Assembly: GCA_963682055.1 (NCBI GenBank) | Contig: OY821751.1 | Coordinates: 5,394,001-5,458,000 of the forward strand | DNA from: Primula veris | Lineage: Eukaryota; Streptophyta; Magnoliopsida; Ericales; Primulaceae | Direction: 5' to 3' | Length of the DNA stretch: 64,000 nt | Shown: in pieces, positions 59,673-64,000 of the stretch | How the letters are laid out: every line of letters starts with the position of its first letter | Numbering within the stretch: position 1 is the stretch's first letter | The notes under the pieces: model-generated | The model's database searches: none | The model's input: the letters and a program-made list of their open reading frames with translations, nothing else | What the model was told of the DNA's origin: nothing | Position numbers and translations under genes: made by a program

Positions 59673-60071
59673 TTATACGTAAATCATATTTAAACTCCAT
59701 ATACAAATACATAATTATATATTACTGTCTTCTTCTTCAATGCATCCTTTTTTCTGTTCTATCATCTATGTAAAACTTATACTGGGTCAATCAATGTATT
59801 ATGTATATATAATCTGGTCATGAATATTAATGTAAATTATGGAGTTTTTTTTGTAACTTTGTTAGTCAGCTATACTAGAAAATCTATTATCAGATGGACC
59901 CTTACTGAATCTTAGAGAGAGAAAGCGATCTGGCGATTTAGGTTATCTCCTTTAGGCCGCCACCTCCTCTCTCTCTTTCCCCTACCTCTTCAAATACCAC
60001 TATTTACCTGTCCTTCTCCCTTTAATCTTCAATCACTTTAAAAAACCAAAATCCACTAATAAGCTGATATA

Positions 60072-61644
60072 ATGGACACATGCGAAGAACAACCAAAACC
60101 TCCTGATAAATTGGTTGAAAAGATATCACCAACCTCGTACGCAGCTGCAGTAACATGTAAACAACCGATAACACAGATCAATAAGGTAGACATGAGATCT
60201 ATTATCATTAATGATATCCAATTACCTAGTAGACAAATTAGGGTTAAAAATTCTAAGCCAGTAGTCATATTTACCAATTTAGAGATTCATAGATCAGAAG
60301 CTCCACTTCAGTATGCTCTAATAGCAAAATTTAGTAGGGGAAAACCTAATATTGAGATTATCAGAGAACATTTTGTTAAAAATTGGGGCTTATCTGAAAT
60401 TCCGATTATTGGTGTTATGGATTATAGGTGTATTTTCATTAACACTATGAATGCTAAAGTTTTTAATAGAGCATGGACTAGAAACAATCACGAAACAGAG
60501 GGAACCCTATTTAGACTGTTCAAATGGACAACTGATTTCTCTCTTACAACAGAGTCATCAATTGCTCCAGTTTGGATTGATTCCCTATGTTACCCATCAA
60601 TCTATGTGTACCTTCCTACCTCAAGGCTATTGCCCAGCCTTATGATAAATTTTTGGACACTGATTTAGCAACTCTTACACATGTTAGACCTGCTTTTGCA
60701 CGTGTGTGTAGAGATGGATTTACTGGAAAAAGAGAAGATAAATTTTGGATATGAACATCTATTGAGAATGGATATTGGCAAAAGGTAGAGTTTGAAAAAT
60801 TTCCTAAATACTGTGAAAAATGCTGGCTACAAGGACATTCCTCTAGTGAGTTTAAGAAACATGGCCCAATATTGAACAACTAGTAGCTAAACCTGGGTGG
60901 GCACCAAAGAAGCATCAAGAGGAGCATAATGAGCATATGGCTGAAACTGAACAACTAAAAGAGGAAGGGGCTGGTAAAGGCAAACAAAAAAGTATTGATG
61001 ATAAGGACAAAGGAATGATAGCAGAATCATCTGGGTCAGAGATCAATATGGAGAAGGACATCAACAAGGGTACTGAAGAACAAGACAAAACAAAGGCTGA
61101 CAATAGTAAGAAAGAGGGAGTACTGCAAATCAAAGACAAAGCTGACAGTATGGGGGAAACTGAGGTAATAAACAGCAACGTGAAAAATACCAAAGTTAAT
61201 AAATATTTCAAAAAAGAGGGTAACAAGTGGGTGCAAGTTTCTGAGGAACATGCCCAAATTCTGTTTGAGATAGAAAATAAAGGGAGCAACTTGGAGGATA
61301 CAGAGGACACCAAAAAAAAAAAAAAAAAAGGTACAATTATTTTAGAGGTAGATAGTGTGAGTGAACCCCCACTCAAAAATAACCCTAAGAACAGTAAAAC
61401 ACCTAGCCCAGTAAGGATTTTGGCATTCAGCAATGAAAAAAACAGCCTATCTGAAGGTGATGAAATGCCAATATCCAAAAATTCCAAAAAGAGGAAAAAA
61501 GAAAAGAGAAACAAGGAAAAAAATAAACTACTGCACTTGAAGAAAGATATTGAATCTGGTTTCATTATGTTGCCAAAGGTCATGAAGATTGTGATAGTAC
61601 AAAACTCCATTGAGAGCCTGATGGACACTTTTCATCTGGACTAA
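60072..61644 (+). pseudogene. LINE ORF1 (DUF4283, zinc knuckle, charged tail), frameshifted
   Basis: The first frame (60072-60668) holds SPTSYAAAV and a DUF4283-type core (ALIAKFSRGKPNIEIIREHF). A frameshift near 60595-60650 follows. The zinc knuckle at about 60808-60855 reads CEKCWLQGHSSSEF, so the fourth ligand (Cys) has become Phe. The long frame 60937-61644 is a Lys/Glu-rich tail with an A18 run at about 61313. The nearly as long minus-strand frame is a shadow. Confidence 0.75.
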
Positions 61645-61785
61645 GTATAAAAATCGAAGAGGAGAAGGGAAAAGCAACTAGTCCAACTGATGAGGACAAC
61701 AAAAAGGATAAAAGACATACTAACCCACCTTGCAGGTACAATCATTCTAGTGTAGTCCCTAGGAAGGAGAATTTTTCTTCTCTTA

Positions 61786-63306
61786 ATGATTAATTTTGAA
61801 ATATGCAATATTAGGGGTATTGCTAATAGCATTTCACTTGCCCAACTGTCTATTTATGTTAAAATATATAAGCTAGATCTTATTGTTATTTTGAAACCCA
61901 TGATTAGTGACTCTAAGGCCACTGCTATTATGAGGAAATTAAACATGGATTCTATTATTACTAATGAGAGTAGCTTAGGCAAGATGTGGATCATGCATAA
62001 GGATCATGTTAAATTGGATACTGTTAGTTCCTAACTGTAAGAGATTACTCTTAAAATCTTGTTTCCTACAATCTTTTATATTACCTTTGTTTATGCAAAA
62101 TGTGACTATATTTCTAGGAGACATCTCTGGAATACTGTTAACAATCTTAATCTTAGTTCTAGCCCTTGGTTAGTGGTAGGAGATTTTAACACAATAAGAA
62201 ATGACTTTGAGAAACTAGGAGGACAACCTAGGGGTGGTAAAGACAAGACTGGTTTTGATGACTTAATTAACTTTAATAAATTTAAGGAAATTGATCATGC
62301 AGGTTCTAGCTATACTTGGAGTAAGAATAACAAAGGCGAAGTGCAATTTGAAAAGCTGGATAGAGCTTTGGTCATTATGGAATGGGATAACAATTTTCAT
62401 TTACTTAAACTTTGCATTTTAGAAAGAACAGTTTCTGATCATTCCCCCCTAATTTTACTACCCATGGACCTATTTACTTTAAATTTCAGAGAATGTGGAC
62501 TAAACATAATAAATTTATCGAGATTGTTAATAATAATTGGAATGGCAGTTGTCACAGTAAGGATCTCAGCAGGTTTGCTTTTAAGCTCAAAAGACTAAAA
62601 TTTTGTTTTAAGGAATGGAACAAAAAAGGTTTTTAGTAATGTGTTCAATAAGCTAGCGGCTCTCAATGATGCTCTTATTTATGCTGAAAATAAACTAGTT
62701 AGGATTGGTGATATTTACTTAGAGGACCATAATGTTTGTCTGCTTAACTACAAAAAAGCTATCCCCCAAGAGGAGATTTTCTTAAAGCAAAAAGCTAAAG
62801 TTAAATGGCTCAAAGAGGGAGACAGAAACACTAACTTTTTTGACCAAATGATTAAGCATAAAAGATCTAAAGGTAGTATCACTCATATCACTATGGTAGG
62901 ATTACTGAGAATATTAAAGAAATTGAGTTAGAAGCAGAGAATTTTTACACCAATCATCTTTCTTATGAGGGGGTGATTAACAACTCCAATCTGTTGAATG
63001 TCATTCATAAATCTGTTAGTGAGATTGACAATAGTATGCTAAATAGTCTCCCCACTAAGGATGAGATTAAAGGTGCAGTCTTTGACATTCCCATGGATTT
63101 CTCCCCTGGACCTGATGGATTTTCATCCATTTTTTTTTATGCATTGTTGGGATATTATACACACTGACTTAGTAGAGGATGTGATTAGCTTCTTTGGGGG
63201 AGACACTCTCCCAATTGCCTTCAGCTCTGCCCTTAATGTCCTAATACCTAAAGTTGATGACCCTAATGATTTTACACAATATAGACTTATTAGCTTATGC
63301 CAAGTT
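61786..63306 (+). pseudogene. LINE ORF2 fragment: endonuclease and start of reverse transcriptase
   Basis: Pieces in changing frames: CNIRGIANS (endonuclease start, 61805), VYAKCDYISRRHLWNT and WLVVGDFN (about 62090-62190), SDHSPL (about 62437), a linker with KVKWLKEGDRNTNFF (about 62800), then reverse transcriptase DFSPGPDGFSSIFF (about 63098) and ISLCQVF. At least five stops or frameshifts are present. Confidence 0.8.
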
Positions 63307-64000
63307 TTTGTTGGTTTTAGTACTATTTCGAACAAACAATAAAGTAAAGAACAATAAATAACAAAGACAGGAACGCAATGGAAATAACAATTTATTTCTC
63401 ACAACTGGAATATAAATTACAATTCCTGACTCGTACAGAAATTAAATAACGCTAATTAAAATTCCAGACATATTAATATAAATTATTAAACTGCTGGACT
63501 GTTTTGTAATAAAACAAACTACCGGACTGTTTTGTAATAAAACAAACTGCCGGACTGGTTTTAATAAAAAACAAACTGCCGGACTGGTTTTGTAATAAAA
63601 CAAACTCCCGGACTGGTTTTAACAAAAACAAACTGCCGGACTGGTTTTGTAATAAAATAAACTGCCGGACTGGTTTTTAACAAAAAACAAACTGCCGGAC
63701 TGGTTTTAACAAATAAAAAACTACCGGACTGGTTTTTGACAAATAAAAAACTGCCGGACTGGGTTTTGTAAATGCTGGAAATTACAGAACTGAAAATAAA
63801 TTACAGAATCGAAAGACTGAAAGTAAACAGTACTGAAATGTAAATACAGAAAAGAAACAGTACAGAAAAGTAACGGTACTGAAATGAAATGAACAGAATG
63901 TAAATGACTGAAAAATAAATAACAGAAATATAAAAGAAGAGACAACTGCTGAGCAGTTTCCCTTAAACAATATTTCCCGAACCACCTTTAAAGGTTTCTG
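63307..64000. repeat. Unknown element with a 28-30 bp minisatellite
   Basis: From about 63488 to 63775, ten units of the form aaactgccggactggtttt plus a variable aacaaaaac or gtaataaaac tail follow one another. The flanks are A-rich with cagaa/ctgaaa words. No coding sequence is recognised. It replaces the rest of the LINE and may be the LTR or internal repeat of a retroelement that continues past the window. Confidence 0.65.

Larger units (their letters stand above)
59880..63306 (+). mobile_element. L1-type LINE, decayed and cut off at its 3' side
   Basis: A pyrimidine-rich leader (about 59940-60060) precedes an ORF1 with a DUF4283-type domain and a zinc knuckle. ORF2 follows with endonuclease and the start of reverse transcriptase, the order of plant L1 elements. 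Several frame breaks show it is dead. Similarity stops abruptly after LISLCQVF (about 63306), early in the reverse transcriptase, where unrelated sequence begins. Either another element inserted here or a rearrangement removed the rest. Confidence 0.82.

Noticed and set aside
60915..61628. 237-codon minus-strand open frame
   Set aside because: It is the complement of the Lys/Glu-rich tail of LINE ORF1. Its Ser/Leu/Phe-rich composition is what that complement produces.

Overview
This is nuclear DNA of a flowering plant, most likely a eudicot; the species cannot be told from the window. The evidence is AT-rich intergenic sequence, GT-AG introns, plant-type genes and dense transposable elements. 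Three genes look intact. A ribonucleoside hydrolase (URH type) lies on the minus strand at 28111-33235 with nine exons. A purple acid phosphatase lies on the plus strand at 52447-56886 with six exons. A SAG12-like papain-type cysteine protease lies on the plus strand at 58561-59672 with two exons. Joining the exons I placed by splice sites gives open proteins of 326, 426 and 340 residues.

The rest is mobile and repetitive DNA. Three copies of one Copia-type LTR retrotransposon family sit at 5384-11971, 19516-26547 and 33425-40421, all on the plus strand. Each has two identical LTRs of about 212 bp and a clean 5-bp target duplication, so all three are recent insertions. Yet all three carry the same broken gag-pol relic, with shared stops and frameshifts, so the family seems to have been copied while already defective. 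Their interiors carry many small hairpins whose arms differ from place to place while the 8-base loop stays close to CC(T/A)GTCG(T/A). This is the most unusual signal in the window.

A Mutator-like transposon (40634-45322, 9-bp target duplication) lies directly downstream of the third retrotransposon. It encodes a truncated MULE transposase fused to an OTU-type cysteine protease. Each end carries four copies of a palindrome at an exact 40-bp spacing, separated by spacers that are mostly palindromic themselves.

Other contents: tandem repeats at 1-830; a small MITE at 2683-2863; a hAT-like fragment at about 4430-4955; a tandem repeat split by the first retrotransposon; a broken PEARLI-4-like gene at 13510-14478; an older hAT-like element split by the second retrotransposon; a CACTA-like MITE at 46693-47013; a foldback MITE at about 49010-49450; a cluster of fragments from unrelated genes at 49735-50790 (WAT1 transporter, sulfate transporter, phosphoethanolamine methyltransferase); and a decayed L1-type LINE at about 59880-63306 cut off inside its reverse transcriptase by sequence with a 29-bp minisatellite. 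The three host genes have unrelated jobs (nucleoside salvage, phosphate release, protein breakdown) and nothing suggests that they work as a unit, although all three belong to families linked to nutrient recycling.
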